NCBI RefSeq assembly: GCF_002245355.1
Contig: NZ_NOWF01000001.1
Coordinates: forward strand, 248,001 to 312,000
Source: Paludifilum halophilum
GTDB taxonomy: Bacteria > Bacillota > Bacilli > Thermoactinomycetales > DSM-45169
Direction of reading: 5' to 3'
DNA length: 64,000 bases
Below the pieces are notes generated by a model. That model was not told where the DNA came from, searched no databases, and worked only from the letters and a program-made list of their open reading frames with translations. Of the stretch, positions 34,096-43,104 are shown in pieces. The stretch's first letter is position 1. The number at the start of each line of letters is the position of its first letter. The translations under genes and the position numbers were made by a program.

Positions 34096-34818
34096 GTGCG
34101 GAAAGTTGCTCTCATTCTTTTTCTGGCCTTGGTTCTCCTCACCGGCTGCCAAAGCGACTCCGGAGAAAACCCGGATTCCTCCCGGCGGATCCCCGTAGAA
34201 CTCGTTCGTGTCGTGGACGGAGATACCGTTACGGTAAACATCGAAGGTAAAAAGGAATCCGTTCGCTTCCTCCTGGTGGATACTCCGGAAACCAACCACC
34301 CGCGGCTGGGCGAACAACCCTATGGTGCTCAAGCTAAATCCTTTACCAAAAAGATGTTGAATCAAGCCGAAACGGTGGAGTTGGAAAAGGACGTTTCGGA
34401 ACGGGATAAATACGGTCGCTTACTAGCCTATCTGTATGCGGACGGGGTTTCGGTTCAGGAAGAATTGCTGAAAAAAGGCCTGGCCCGGGTTGCCTATATT
34501 TATCCGCCCAATGTGAAATATGTCGACCGTTACCGATCCATGCAAGAGGAAGCCCGACACAAACAGAGGGGCATTTGGGAAGTAGAAAATTACGTACAGG
34601 AGGACGGGTTTAAAAAAGAGGTCATTGAAAATCATGAAAAAGGGCGGCAACAGGAGCAAAAGGGAGAGTACATCGCCTCCAAGAACAGCGAAGTCTACCA
34701 TAAAGTGAGTTGTCCTGATGCCGACACCATTAAGCGGAAAAACCGGATCTATTTTGAGACGGAACAGGAAGCCAAGGCCTCCGGACGCCGGCGTAGCCGA
34801 TCGCCGGATTGTTGGTAA
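34096..34818 (+). CDS. Secreted/lipoprotein thermonuclease (SNase-like)
   Basis: A 240-residue staphylococcal-nuclease-type phosphodiesterase. A lipoprotein signal (VALILFLALVLLTGC) anchors it outside the membrane. The SNase domain shows VVDGDTVTVNI, the catalytic arginine in VRFLLVDTPETNHP and the catalytic glutamate and arginine in SERDKYGRLLAYLY. A C-terminal segment (YIASKNSEVYHKVSCPDADTI, then IYFETEQEAKASG) resembles the small metal-binding domain often fused to such nucleases. Its last cysteine motif is altered (RRRSRSPDCW), so it may not bind metal. GTG at 34096 is chosen for the signal; the AAAGGAG site is about 11 bases upstream. Confidence 0.88.
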   Translation: MRKVALILFLALVLLTGCQSDSGENPDSSRRIPVELVRVVDGDTVTVNIEGKKESVRFLLVDTPETNHPRLGEQPYGAQAKSFTKKMLNQAETVELEKDVSERDKYGRLLAYLYADGVSVQEELLKKGLARVAYIYPPNVKYVDRYRSMQEEARHKQRGIWEVENYVQEDGFKKEVIENHEKGRQQEQKGEYIASKNSEVYHKVSCPDADTIKRKNRIYFETEQEAKASGRRRSRSPDCW

Positions 34819-34846
34819 GGTTGGTGCATTCATATTGCTTCTCAAC

Positions 34847-34874
34847 AAAAAGTCCTCCATGAGGGCTTTTTTTG
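34847..34874. terminator. Terminator between nuclease and ktrB genes
   Basis: AAAAAGTCCTC / GAGGGCTTTTTTT stem with a 3-base loop, T-rich on the plus strand and A-rich before, usable for both convergent genes. Confidence 0.75.
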
Positions 34875-34877
34875 ACT

Positions 34878-36207
34878 CTATCCAATCAGCGGACGTTCTT
34901 CCGGATACCGCCATTGATTTTTCCTTTCGCGTCGAGCGATGGCGAATGCTAACGTCAATGGACCGAGACGGCCTGCGAACATCGTGATCGTAATCAGGAT
35001 TTTTCCCAGCGGCGTCAGCTCCGGGGTTAATCCCAAAGAAAGACCGACAGTACCGGCTGCCGATACGGTCTCAAACAAAGAGGTCATCAAATCCGTATGT
35101 TCCGTTATCGTCAATAAAACAGTGATTGAAAGGATCAATGTAAGGGAAACCACCATAATGGTAAGAGCCCGGTGGACCGAATCAAGGGGAATTCTGCGCC
35201 GGAAAACCTCTGTATCCTCTTTCCCGCGGATCATGGCCCAGACAGGATAAGAGGACCACCACAAAGGTCGTTGTTTTAATACCCCCGCCTGTAGAACTGG
35301 GGGAAGCACCGATAAACATGAACAGAATGATCATGGTTTGCGTGGCCGGGTACATATCTGCGATATTTAACGTGCTGAACCCCGCTGTCCTTGGTGTCAC
35401 ACCCTGAAAAAACGAAGCCAATATTTTGTCTTTACCCGCGAGGGAGGCAAGGGTGTCCGGATTCCGCCACTCAATCACCATCACCGATAAAGTACCTAAA
35501 ACCACCAAGGTTCCGGTTATAACCAAGACCAACTTGGTATGCAAACTGATTTTCTGCCGGTAACGAATTTGTCTCCATTCGATAATGACTACGAATCCAA
35601 GCCCTCCCAATATAAAAAGGGCGGCAATGGTAAGGTTGACCACAGGGTCCCCCACATATCGGATCAAACTGCTAAATTCCGAATACACACCAAAAAGATC
35701 AAAGCCGGCGTTATTGAACGCAGAAATGGAATGAAAAAGCGCGTAGTACAGACCTTTTTGCACCCCCATCTCCGGGATCCATCGAGTCGCCAACAAGACC
35801 GTGCCGATCGTTTCAGCTAAAAAGGTAATCCCGACCACGGCTAAAACCAGCCGGACCAGACCCTGGAGCCGGGTTTGATGCAGGGCATGTTGAATAACCA
35901 AACGTTCCTTGATCCCGATTCGTTTTCCGAGCATGATGGCAAATAACACACCAAATGTCATAAAGCTCAATCCGCCCACTTGGATAAGTAGCATAATGAC
36001 CGACTCACCGAATGTACTGAAAGTAGTGGCGGTATCTGTTACCACCAATCCGGTGACACAGACTGCGGATGTAGCAGTGAAAAGGGCATCCAATGGGGAC
36101 ACCGGCTGACGGGATTCCGATGCGATCGGCAAAGATAACAGAAAGGTACCGATCAAAATAGTGACAGCAAAACCGAGAACCAAAGCTTGTGCCGGTGCGA
36201 ATTTTCA
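34878..36207 (-). pseudogene. ktrB: Potassium-uptake membrane subunit KtrB/TrkH, interrupted by frameshift(s)
   Basis: Potassium channel-like subunit of the Ktr system. Four selectivity-filter loops are all readable: TSAVCVTGLVV, SAFNNAGFDLF, VTPRTAGFSTL and SAAGTVGLSLG. The first three lie in the frame ending near 35182, and the fourth in another frame that reaches the normal end (PLTLAFAIARRERK). Removing one base near 35244 joins LLS to VWAMIRGKEDTEVF and restores the family sequence. A second break is likely near 36205: KFAPAQALVLGF is preceded by an in-frame stop that disappears if the AAAA run loses one base. Real inactivation or sequencing error cannot be told apart here. A c-di-AMP riboswitch precedes it. 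No ktrA is visible. Confidence 0.82.
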
Positions 36208-36282
36208 AAATAAAATGGGTATCACCACATTTCCACCATATATAGAGGGGATGAAAAGGTATCAAAAGATCCCTTCTCACAG

Positions 36283-36312
36283 AAAAAGCCACCGAAGTGT
36301 CCGCTTCGGTGG
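36283..36312 (-). terminator. Riboswitch expression-platform terminator
   Basis: Minus-strand stem CCACCGAAG / CTTCGGTGG with a 6-base loop, followed by C and TTTTT, between the c-di-AMP aptamer and ktrB. It is expected to form when ligand is bound. Confidence 0.8.
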
Positions 36313-36334
36313 TTGCTTTGAACGCTCTATAAAG

Positions 36335-36495
36335 AAACCACCACTCCTCTCCTTCACGCTTACGAGGTTAGCTGACGGATTCGGGCTTGTGGAGAGTTCG
36401 CCCTACCTGTTGGACAGGATTCACCCCAAAAAATCGGGTCCCCCTCTCCTTTACGGATTCAGCGATTTGAATGGCGCTGTTGCATATCTGACAAA
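36335..36495 (-). promoter_or_regulatory. c-di-AMP (ydaO/yuaA) riboswitch controlling ktrB
   Basis: The minus strand carries the conserved blocks of this class in order: CGCTGAATCCGTAAAGGA (around 36446-36463), GGGGGACCC, TTTTTGGGGTGAATCC, then GCCCGAATCCGTCAGCTAACC and TCGTAAGCGTGAAGGAG (around 36345-36385). These match my recollection of the B. subtilis ydaO leader closely. In Bacilli this RNA shuts off potassium-uptake genes when c-di-AMP is high, and ktrB-type genes are known targets. A SigA-type promoter lies just upstream and a terminator follows. Aptamer ends are approximate. Confidence 0.92.
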
Positions 36496-36505
36496 CCATG
36501 AGTTT

Positions 36506-36534
36506 AATTTACTCCCATTCGGTCGAGTCGTCAA
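36506..36534 (-). promoter_or_regulatory. Promoter of the ktrB riboswitch transcript
   Basis: Minus-strand -35 TTGACG (36529-36534), 17-base spacer, -10 TAAATT (36506-36511), just upstream of the aptamer. Confidence 0.65.
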
Positions 36535-36610
36535 GGATCATTTCAAGGATGCGCCTTAATAGAAATCATCGGATCTCGGCGCCCTCTTTCATGGTCGATC
36601 CCCCCATCAA

Positions 36611-37687
36611 CTAGCGTTTCAACAGGGCTATCGCTTCCTCGACGGGAAGCGATGGAATCGTACGTCCCAAACGTCCCCTTGTGATTTCCGCTGTAAATAA
36701 GGAATTCAGAATCGCTTCTTCCGTGGCTTCCACCACACCCCGGAAACTGCGGGAAATCAGAGGGCCGTCTTCCGCCAGATACGGTACTTCGGTAACCGCT
36801 TCCGGTGTATGGGAAATGCGGTGGGCATTACTGAAGGCGATCACAATGTCTCCACTTCCGTGATGGGCGATGGAGCCGGTGCGTGCCAACCCGAAAGAAG
36901 CCCTTTTGGCTAACCGTTTCAGCTGACGGTTATTCATGGGCAGGTCCGTGGCCACGACGATCATAATTGAACCATCGACGTCCGTCCGGTGAACATTCGG
37001 ATGGAGCCATCGTCCAACGGGAGTCCCCAAAAGGGTAAAATCAGAACTGACACCGAAATTGGACAGAACCAGCACTCCGATATGGTAGGGGGTTTCCTTG
37101 ACCTTCACCCTGCGGGAAGCCGTGCCGATCCCTCCTTTCCACCCAAAGCAGATCATCCCGGTACCCGCACCGACACAACCTTCTTGAATCCGACGATGAT
37201 TTTGGGCTTCTTCAATCGCTGCCCTCGCGTGTTCCGGCCGTATGTGAAACCCTCGCATATCGTTGAGATAACTGTCGTTGCACTCTCCCACCACGACATT
37301 GAGCGAACCCGCATCATCCCCAATCCCCGAATCCAGCGCGGTCATGTAGCGGACGGTCCCTTCCGTGACGGCGGGAACGCTGAATGTATTCGTCAGCAGG
37401 ATCGGGGATTCCAGTACTCCGAGCTCGTCGACCTGGATCAGCCCGGTGGTTTTTCCGAATCCATTGATCACATGGGTGGCTGCAGGTACTTTTTGGCGGA
37501 ACCAGTTTCCTTCATGGGGAAGAATCGCTGTAACACCTGTACAGGCCGCAGATGGTTCCCCCTCCGCTTTTCGCAAGGTGACATGACCGACTCGAACATT
37601 TCTGACATCCGTGATACCGTTGAATCTTCCTGTCGGCAACTCGCCGACAGACAATCCCGCATCCCGTAAACGGCAGTTGCTTTTCAT
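36611..37687 (-). CDS. P1-family (DmpA-like) self-processing aminopeptidase/amidase
   Basis: A 358-residue Ntn-hydrolase-like enzyme of the DmpA/BapA family (S58). These cleave themselves between Gly and Ser into two chains, and the new N-terminal serine is the nucleophile. The likely site is the Gly-Ser of TDVDGSIMIVVATD about 119 residues from the C-terminus. The N-terminal GITDVRNVRVGHVTL, the GCVGAGTGMICFGWKGG loop and the FGLARTGSIAHHGSGDIVIAF segment fit the family. The ATG at 37687 follows AAAGGAGAAACC; a longer frame to 37729 has none. No signal peptide. Substrates in this family are short or beta-peptides. Confidence 0.88.
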   Translation of the reverse strand: MKSNCRLRDAGLSVGELPTGRFNGITDVRNVRVGHVTLRKAEGEPSAACTGVTAILPHEGNWFRQKVPAATHVINGFGKTTGLIQVDELGVLESPILLTNTFSVPAVTEGTVRYMTALDSGIGDDAGSLNVVVGECNDSYLNDMRGFHIRPEHARAAIEEAQNHRRIQEGCVGAGTGMICFGWKGGIGTASRRVKVKETPYHIGVLVLSNFGVSSDFTLLGTPVGRWLHPNVHRTDVDGSIMIVVATDLPMNNRQLKRLAKRASFGLARTGSIAHHGSGDIVIAFSNAHRISHTPEAVTEVPYLAEDGPLISRSFRGVVEATEEAILNSLFTAEITRGRLGRTIPSLPVEEAIALLKR

Positions 37688-37774
37688 GGTTTCTCCTTTC
37701 TCCATATACGGCTTTCCCCGGCGTTCCATCGGTCAAATTCATCATAGCATATAGAGGTTCGGACTTTTGCGTCC

Positions 37775-37813
37775 ATCCCAAAAAGCCTCCCGAATCGGGA
37801 GGCTTTTTGGGAT
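37775..37813 (-). terminator. Strong terminator after the 94-aa gene
   Basis: Perfect 18-bp stem (37775-37792 with 37796-37813), 3-base loop, with A5/T5 inside the stem, so it can work in both directions. It lies 21 bases beyond the stop at 37834. Confidence 0.85.
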
Positions 37814-37833
37814 CCTTTTATCGACGGATTTCA

Positions 37834-38118
37834 TCACTGATAGCCAATAGCATAAAGTTGTCCGCTGACCGATCCGGAGATGGTATCCCGAACATCGACA
37901 TAGTACCCTCCGCCATACATGTTGGTGAATTTGACGTACATGTAATTGGATCCGGTGGGTTCCTTATAGGAGGTGCAGTTTCCGGTCGAAGCGCTGCACA
38001 GGCGCACTCTTAACTGAGAGGCGCTCACACTCGGCTGAAGGTCATACATATTGACTTCGATCGTATAATGGTTGGGAACCTTTTTCCGATTCCCTCCTTT
38101 ATCGAAAGTTAATTTCAT
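37834..38118 (-). CDS. Hypothetical 94-residue protein
   Basis: I do not recognise a family. The protein begins MKLTFDKGGNRKKVPNHYTI and is rich in tyrosine, serine, glycine and beta-forming residues (YMYVKFTNMYGGGYYVDVRDT). It has two cysteines (RLCSASTGNC) that could form a disulfide and no signal peptide or membrane helix. A single-domain beta-sandwich is plausible. The ATG is the only start; a GAGAGG directly precedes it with little spacing, so expression may be weak. A very strong terminator follows, which supports a real transcription unit. Confidence 0.55.
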   Translation of the reverse strand: MKLTFDKGGNRKKVPNHYTIEVNMYDLQPSVSASQLRVRLCSASTGNCTSYKEPTGSNYMYVKFTNMYGGGYYVDVRDTISGSVSGQLYAIGYQ

Positions 38119-38190
38119 CCTCTCATTCTATGAAATGGACTCTATAAAATCAAGTCTCTTCGGAAAATTAGTGATAAAAAAATCAGTGTG

Positions 38191-38222
38191 CAAAAAAAGA
38201 ATCCCCTGCCTGTAGACAGGGG
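38191..38222 (-). terminator. Terminator after aspartate aminotransferase
   Basis: Minus-strand stem CCCCTG / CAGGGG, then ATTC and seven T. It lies a few bases past the stop at 38234. Confidence 0.85.
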
Positions 38223-38233
38223 TCCATCCGTTT

Positions 38234-39418
38234 TTAGGATTGAGATTGAATAAAGCGTTCGATTCGATCCATCGATTTTTCCAATTGATCCATCGATGTA
38301 GCGTAGGAAATGCGGATGTGATCGGGGGCTCCAAAGGCTGCGCCGGGAATGAGAGCCACTTTTTCCTCTTCCAGTAACGCTTTGACCCATTCTTGCGTGG
38401 ATTGAAACCGACCGGCTTTCTGGACCGCCTCTTTCACATTGGCAAAGACGTAGAAAGCCCCCTTCGGTTTTTCACAATGAACGCCGGGCATCTGTTGCAA
38501 ACGTTGGACTACAAACTCTCGCCGTTCCCGAAATGCACTCCGCATGCGGTCCACCGGCTCCTGAGTTCCGTTGAGGGCTTCCAGGGCGGCGTACTGAGCG
38601 ACAGAAGCCGGGTTGGAAGTGCTGTGGCTGGATAATCCCGACATCGCTTTAATGATTCGGGCGTCCCCTGCCGTATAACCGATCCGCCAACCGGTCATCG
38701 AATAGGTTTTGGAAACCCCGTTTACAATCAAGGTCCGTTTCTTCAGATCCTCACTCAAGCCGGCGATACTGACATGCTTTTCGTCCCCGTAAATCAGGTG
38801 TTCATAGATCTCATCGGAGACGATCGCAAGATCGTGTTGGCTGCATACCTCGCCCAGTGCGGCCAGTTCCTCCCGACTGTAAACGGCACCGGTAGGGTTG
38901 GACGGGCTGTTGATCAAAAAGGCGACTGTTTTTTCCGTGATCGCCGACTTTAGTTGTTCCGGAGCCACTTTAAAACCCCGGGATTCTTCCCCTTCGATCA
39001 CCACCGGCTTCCCTCCGGCCAGCTTCACTTGTTCGATGTAGCTCACCCAGTAAGGAGCGGGAATAATCACTTCATCACCGGGATCCAGGAGCACCTGAAA
39101 CAGATTGTAAAGGGCGTGTTTGGCTCCTACCGTCACCACGATTTGATCTTTCTCATAGGTTAGATCGTTGTCGCGGGCGAATTTTCGGACGATCGCTTCT
39201 TTTAACTCTGCGATGCCACCGGCGGGTGTATACTTTGTCTGCCCCTCCCGCATGGCTCTCTCAGCCGCTTCCATGATGTGGTCCGGTGTATTGAAGTCCG
39301 GTTCACCGGCTCCCAGAACAATCACGTCATGGCCTTGTTGTTTCAGAGCCTTGGCTGCAGCCGTAATTTCAATCGTTGTTGAAGGAGTGAGTTGTTGTAC
39401 CCGATGGGACAATTTCAT
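38234..39418 (-). CDS. aspB: Aspartate aminotransferase, class I (Ib subgroup)
   Basis: PLP enzyme that moves the amino group between aspartate and 2-oxoglutarate. The 394-residue protein shows GEPDFNTPDHIMEAA at the N-terminus, SPSNPTGAVYSREEL, the PLP lysine in NGVSKTYSMTGWRIGY and the substrate arginine near HIRISYATS. Length and motifs match Bacillus AspB. The ATG follows GAGGAG. A short gap separates it from ackA upstream; both may be in one transcript. Confidence 0.93.
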   Translation of the reverse strand: MKLSHRVQQLTPSTTIEITAAAKALKQQGHDVIVLGAGEPDFNTPDHIMEAAERAMREGQTKYTPAGGIAELKEAIVRKFARDNDLTYEKDQIVVTVGAKHALYNLFQVLLDPGDEVIIPAPYWVSYIEQVKLAGGKPVVIEGEESRGFKVAPEQLKSAITEKTVAFLINSPSNPTGAVYSREELAALGEVCSQHDLAIVSDEIYEHLIYGDEKHVSIAGLSEDLKKRTLIVNGVSKTYSMTGWRIGYTAGDARIIKAMSGLSSHSTSNPASVAQYAALEALNGTQEPVDRMRSAFRERREFVVQRLQQMPGVHCEKPKGAFYVFANVKEAVQKAGRFQSTQEWVKALLEEEKVALIPGAAFGAPDHIRISYATSMDQLEKSMDRIERFIQSQS

Positions 39419-39483
39419 CGCTCAGTTTCTCCTCTCTGTCTCTCTGGATCGATTCATTAGCCATTGTACCATATACCGGCGGT

Positions 39484-40686
39484 TTATTCTTCCCGGGCCA
39501 GACGCTGGGTTTCCCGGGCGATCATTAACTCTTCGTCAGTGGGAATCACTAATACGGCGACCCGGGATTCCGGAGTGCTGATGATTTGAGGGCCTTCGGG
39601 TAATTCGGCGTTCTTCTCCGGATCCAACTCCACTCCCAGGTAGGTCAGATCCCGACAAGTCCACTCCCGGACCAACGATGAGTTTTCTCCGACACCGGCA
39701 GTGAAGATCAACGCGTCGACACCGTTCATCGCCGCCGCATAAGCACCGATCGTTTTGCGGAGACGGTATGTGTACATCTCCAGTGCCAACCGGCCCCTTT
39801 CATTTCCTTCAAAAGCGGCTTCAGTAATTTCCCGCATATCGCCGGACAGGCCGGAGACTCCCATCAGGCCGCTGTGCTTGTTCATCATAGAGTTGACTTC
39901 CGCCAGCGTCAATTCTTCCTTTGCCATGACAAAGGGAACGATCGCCGGATCGATATCCCCGGACCGGGTTCCCATCATCAAACCTTCCAAGGGAGTCATC
40001 CCCATACTCGTATCTACGGATCGTCCGCCCTGAACGGCGGTACAGCTGGCCCCGTTTCCGATATGGCAGGAGATCAGATTCATCTCTTCCAGGGATCGGT
40101 TCAGCATCCGGGCCGCCCGGCGGGTCACATACTGGTGGGAGGTTCCGTGGAAGCCGTATCGACGGACCTTATGTTTCTGATACAGCACTCGAGGGAGTGC
40201 ATACATATAGGCATAGTCCGGCATCGTCTGATGAAAGGCTGTATCGAAAACCGCCGCGTGCTGCGCATGAGGCAAGTGGTGGCGGGCGGCGTCGATTCCC
40301 GAAAGATTGGGGGGATTATGCAAGGGGGCCAAATCGATATTTTCCCGGATCGCCTGGATCACTTTCTCGTCGATCAGAACCGATTCGGCAAATGTTTCCC
40401 CTCCGTGAACCACCCGATGGCCGACGGCATCCACTTCATCAATGCTTTTCAAAACACCCTGTTCCCGGTCGACCAACAGGCTGAGCACCCGGTTCAATCC
40501 CTGGCGGTGATCCAGAATCTCCGCCGTCTCCACCCAGGGTTCCTGACCCGTTATTCGGTGGTTCACAATGGACCGATCAGACCCGATCCGTTCCACTAAC
40601 CCTTTGGCCAAGACTTGTTCGCCATCCATATCAAACAGTTCATATTTGATCGAGGAACTGCCGCAGTTAATCACCAGGACCTTCAA
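39484..40686 (-). CDS. ackA: Acetate kinase
   Basis: Interconverts acetyl-phosphate and acetate with ADP/ATP. The 400-residue protein begins MKVLVINCGSSSIKYELFD and contains VGHRVVHGGETF, the catalytic aspartate and histidine segment AAVFDTAFHQTMP, RRYGFHGTSHQYV and ISCHIGNGASCTAV. Length is normal. Its ATG overlaps the stop of the 3-hydroxyacyl-CoA dehydrogenase gene by four bases, so the two are co-translated. No pta gene is seen nearby. Confidence 0.97.
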   Translation of the reverse strand: MKVLVINCGSSSIKYELFDMDGEQVLAKGLVERIGSDRSIVNHRITGQEPWVETAEILDHRQGLNRVLSLLVDREQGVLKSIDEVDAVGHRVVHGGETFAESVLIDEKVIQAIRENIDLAPLHNPPNLSGIDAARHHLPHAQHAAVFDTAFHQTMPDYAYMYALPRVLYQKHKVRRYGFHGTSHQYVTRRAARMLNRSLEEMNLISCHIGNGASCTAVQGGRSVDTSMGMTPLEGLMMGTRSGDIDPAIVPFVMAKEELTLAEVNSMMNKHSGLMGVSGLSGDMREITEAAFEGNERGRLALEMYTYRLRKTIGAYAAAMNGVDALIFTAGVGENSSLVREWTCRDLTYLGVELDPEKNAELPEGPQIISTPESRVAVLVIPTDEELMIARETQRLAREE

Positions 40687-41573
40687 CGCTTTTCATCCTC
40701 CTTGAGGCGGTCACCGTCTTCATCATAACGGAAAAACCCTTCTCCGGTTTTTACGCCGAGCTGGTTGGCCCGAACCATTTTTTTCAAAAGCGGGGCGGGA
40801 CGAAACTTACTGTCCCCGTATTCCCGGAATAACCGCTCCATCCATGCCAGTACGGAATCCAATCCGAACCGGTCCGCCATTTCCAGGGGCCCGTAAGGGA
40901 ATTGAAATCCGTGTTTCATCGCGGCATCGATATCCGACGGCGTCGCCACTCCTTCCATCAGCGTATACAGGGCTTCATTGATCAGAGTGACAATCAGACG
41001 AGTGGTCACAAAGCCCGGTGATTCGAATACTTCTACTCCAACGAGGTTGAGTCGATCCAAAAACGGACGAACCTTTTGTACGGTTTCCGGGCTGGTCTTC
41101 AACCCCCGTACAATCTCCACCAGATGGACACGAGTACTGGGATGGAGAAAATGAAGGCCGATCACCTGTTCCGGGCGACAGGTGACGGCCGCGAGTTCGG
41201 TTACGCTCATGGTGGAAGTATTGCTGGATAAAATCGTGTGTTCGGGGGAAAGGCGATCACTGCGTTCCAAAACAGCTTTCTTTGACTCCAGATCCTCCGT
41301 AACCGCTTCGATGACCAGATCCGCCTTTTCCAGGGAAGCGTCGTGATCCGTAAAATCGATCCGCGACAGGATCGATTTTTTCTCCGCTTGTGTAATTCCC
41401 CAACGGGACAACTGTTTGTCCAATTTGATTTCGACCTGTTGTCGAGACTGCCGGGCAAGAGTTTTTGTCTTTTCGACAACCGTTACATCCAATCCTTTCT
41501 TGGACAGAAGCTCCGCGATTCCCTGTCCCATCGTTCCCCCGCCGTAGACGACGATGTGCTGGATTTCCGACAA
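40683..41573 (-). CDS. 3-hydroxyacyl-CoA (3-hydroxybutyryl-CoA) dehydrogenase
   Basis: NAD-dependent dehydrogenase of 296 residues, a stand-alone FadB-type C-terminal half. The Rossmann motif is VVYGGGTMGQGIAELLSKKG. The catalytic histidine-glutamate pair is in VIGLHFLHPSTRVHLVEIV, and the conserved SSNTSTMSVTEL and FVTTRLIVTLINEALYTL segments follow. The start is TTG at 41573 with AAGGAG upstream. Coupling to ackA suggests a role in acetyl-CoA/acetate balance or short-chain degradation (Hbd/PaaH-like). It could also complement the lipid regulon at the window start, but it has no TACGTA operator. Confidence 0.9.
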   Translation of the reverse strand: MSEIQHIVVYGGGTMGQGIAELLSKKGLDVTVVEKTKTLARQSRQQVEIKLDKQLSRWGITQAEKKSILSRIDFTDHDASLEKADLVIEAVTEDLESKKAVLERSDRLSPEHTILSSNTSTMSVTELAAVTCRPEQVIGLHFLHPSTRVHLVEIVRGLKTSPETVQKVRPFLDRLNLVGVEVFESPGFVTTRLIVTLINEALYTLMEGVATPSDIDAAMKHGFQFPYGPLEMADRFGLDSVLAWMERLFREYGDSKFRPAPLLKKMVRANQLGVKTGEGFFRYDEDGDRLKEDEKR

Positions 41574-41598
41574 AACGATTCTCCTTCCTCTACTGCGT

Positions 41599-43104
41599 TC
41601 AACGGTTCATCTGAACGGGTTTTTTGGCGAATTGCTTTAGTAGCTCCCGGAAACGGCTTCCGGACAAAACTTCCTCTTTGAGAAGCAGATCCAGGGCCCG
41701 GGAGAACACTTCCGAATACTGGTTTAGCATTTGAGCTGTCTGTTCATGCAATTCCTTTAGTATCTTAGCAGATTCTCGGTGCAGTGTCTCATAGCTGACC
41801 CAATCTTTATTGATGATTCCCAGATCGGATAATCCCGCTTCGATCAGCGTCCGGGTATATCGACCGGCCTGTTCGTAGTCATTCCGGGCACCGGTGGAGC
41901 GGTTTCCGTAAACTTGTTCCTCTGCCGCTGCACCGGCCAGACATACCATAATTTGCTGTTCGATTTGTTCCCGGGTATACAGATACCGGTCCACCCCCGG
42001 GTGGTGACGGACATACCCCAAAGCCTGACCTCTGGGAGCGAGAGAGACTTGAGAGACGGATTTGGGCCGTACCACTTCCGAAATGATTGCATGACCCAGT
42101 TCGTGAATCGCGACCCGTTCCCGCTCTTCCTGAGTCGCCTCCCGGTCGGTTTTTTCTCCCATCATCACCTTGTCAATCGCCTCTGACAGATGACGTTGAC
42201 AGATGACATCGCTTTGATCCCGCATCGCATAAATGGCCGCTTCGTTGGTCAAACTCTCCAACTGAGCGCCGGAAAATCCGAACGTCTCATCGGCGATTTG
42301 ATCGATATCCGCGTCCGGTGCCAAGGGCTTGTTTTCCGTTTGCAGCTCCAGAATCATCCGCCGGGCTTTTTTATCCGGGAGATCGACGGAGATATGCCGA
42401 TCAAACCGGCCCGGGCGCAAAAGTGCCGAATCCAGCATATCTTTGCGGTTGGTTGCCGCAACGACCAGGATCTGAACCTCCTGATCCGAAGCAATACCAT
42501 CCATCTCTGTCAGCAGCTGGTTCAGCGTCTGATCGTACTCTCGGTGCACGGAACCCTCCCGCTGGCCGCCGATAACGTCGATCTCATCGATAAAAACGAT
42601 CGCGCTGTTTTTTTGGTTTTTCTTCGCCTGATCCCGGGCTTCCTGAAACAACTCCCGGATCCGTTGGGCACCGACTCCGACATACATCTCCACAAATTCA
42701 CTTCCAGAGGTGGTAACGAATACCGAATCCGTATAGTGGGCCGCTGCCTTGGCCATCAGTGTTTTACCCGTTCCCGGCGGTCCGGATAACAGGATCCCTT
42801 TGATCGGACGAATTCCGTATTGATGGATCCTTTTTCGGTGAATCAGAAAATCGAGTGCTTCCTTCAGCTCCTCCTTGGATCGATACTGACCACCGATCTT
42901 ATCGAAGGAGATATTGGGAACAGAATCCTTGCGCTGTAACCGCTTCTTCTTTCCAACCCCCAACGCCCCCGACCGGGATTGGAACAACAGGTAGACCGCT
43001 CCTGCAACCAATCCCAGAACGACCAGGGGCATCGGACGATAACCCAGATACGCCAAAAACAAGATCACAGCGGGAATCGCTCCGATTATCATTCCCTTAC
43101 CCAT
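41599..43104 (-). CDS. FtsH-like membrane AAA+ zinc protease without extracytoplasmic domain
   Basis: A 501-residue AAA+ metalloprotease. Two closely spaced N-terminal helices (IIGAIPAVILFLAYLGY and LVVLGLVAGAVYLLFQ) replace the FtsH arrangement of two helices with a large outer domain. The ATPase shows ILLSGPPGTGKTLMAK, VFIDEIDVIGG and TNRKDMLDSALLRPGRFDR. The protease shows HELGHA and the third zinc ligand in GARNDYEQAGRYT. It is shorter than canonical FtsH. The ATG overlaps the stop of a membrane protein gene (43097-43627) by eight bases, so that protein is a likely partner. Canonical ftsH is probably elsewhere; this paralogue may have a special, perhaps sporulation, role. Confidence 0.9.
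   Translation of the reverse strand: MGKGMIIGAIPAVILFLAYLGYRPMPLVVLGLVAGAVYLLFQSRSGALGVGKKKRLQRKDSVPNISFDKIGGQYRSKEELKEALDFLIHRKRIHQYGIRPIKGILLSGPPGTGKTLMAKAAAHYTDSVFVTTSGSEFVEMYVGVGAQRIRELFQEARDQAKKNQKNSAIVFIDEIDVIGGQREGSVHREYDQTLNQLLTEMDGIASDQEVQILVVAATNRKDMLDSALLRPGRFDRHISVDLPDKKARRMILELQTENKPLAPDADIDQIADETFGFSGAQLESLTNEAAIYAMRDQSDVICQRHLSEAIDKVMMGEKTDREATQEERERVAIHELGHAIISEVVRPKSVSQVSLAPRGQALGYVRHHPGVDRYLYTREQIEQQIMVCLAGAAAEEQVYGNRSTGARNDYEQAGRYTRTLIEAGLSDLGIINKDWVSYETLHRESAKILKELHEQTAQMLNQYSEVFSRALDLLLKEEVLSGSRFRELLKQFAKKPVQMNR

Noticed and set aside
36005-36559. Overlapping open frames around the ktrB start and riboswitch
   Set aside because: They are explained by the ktrB frame breaks and the structured RNA; none has a ribosome site or protein-like composition.
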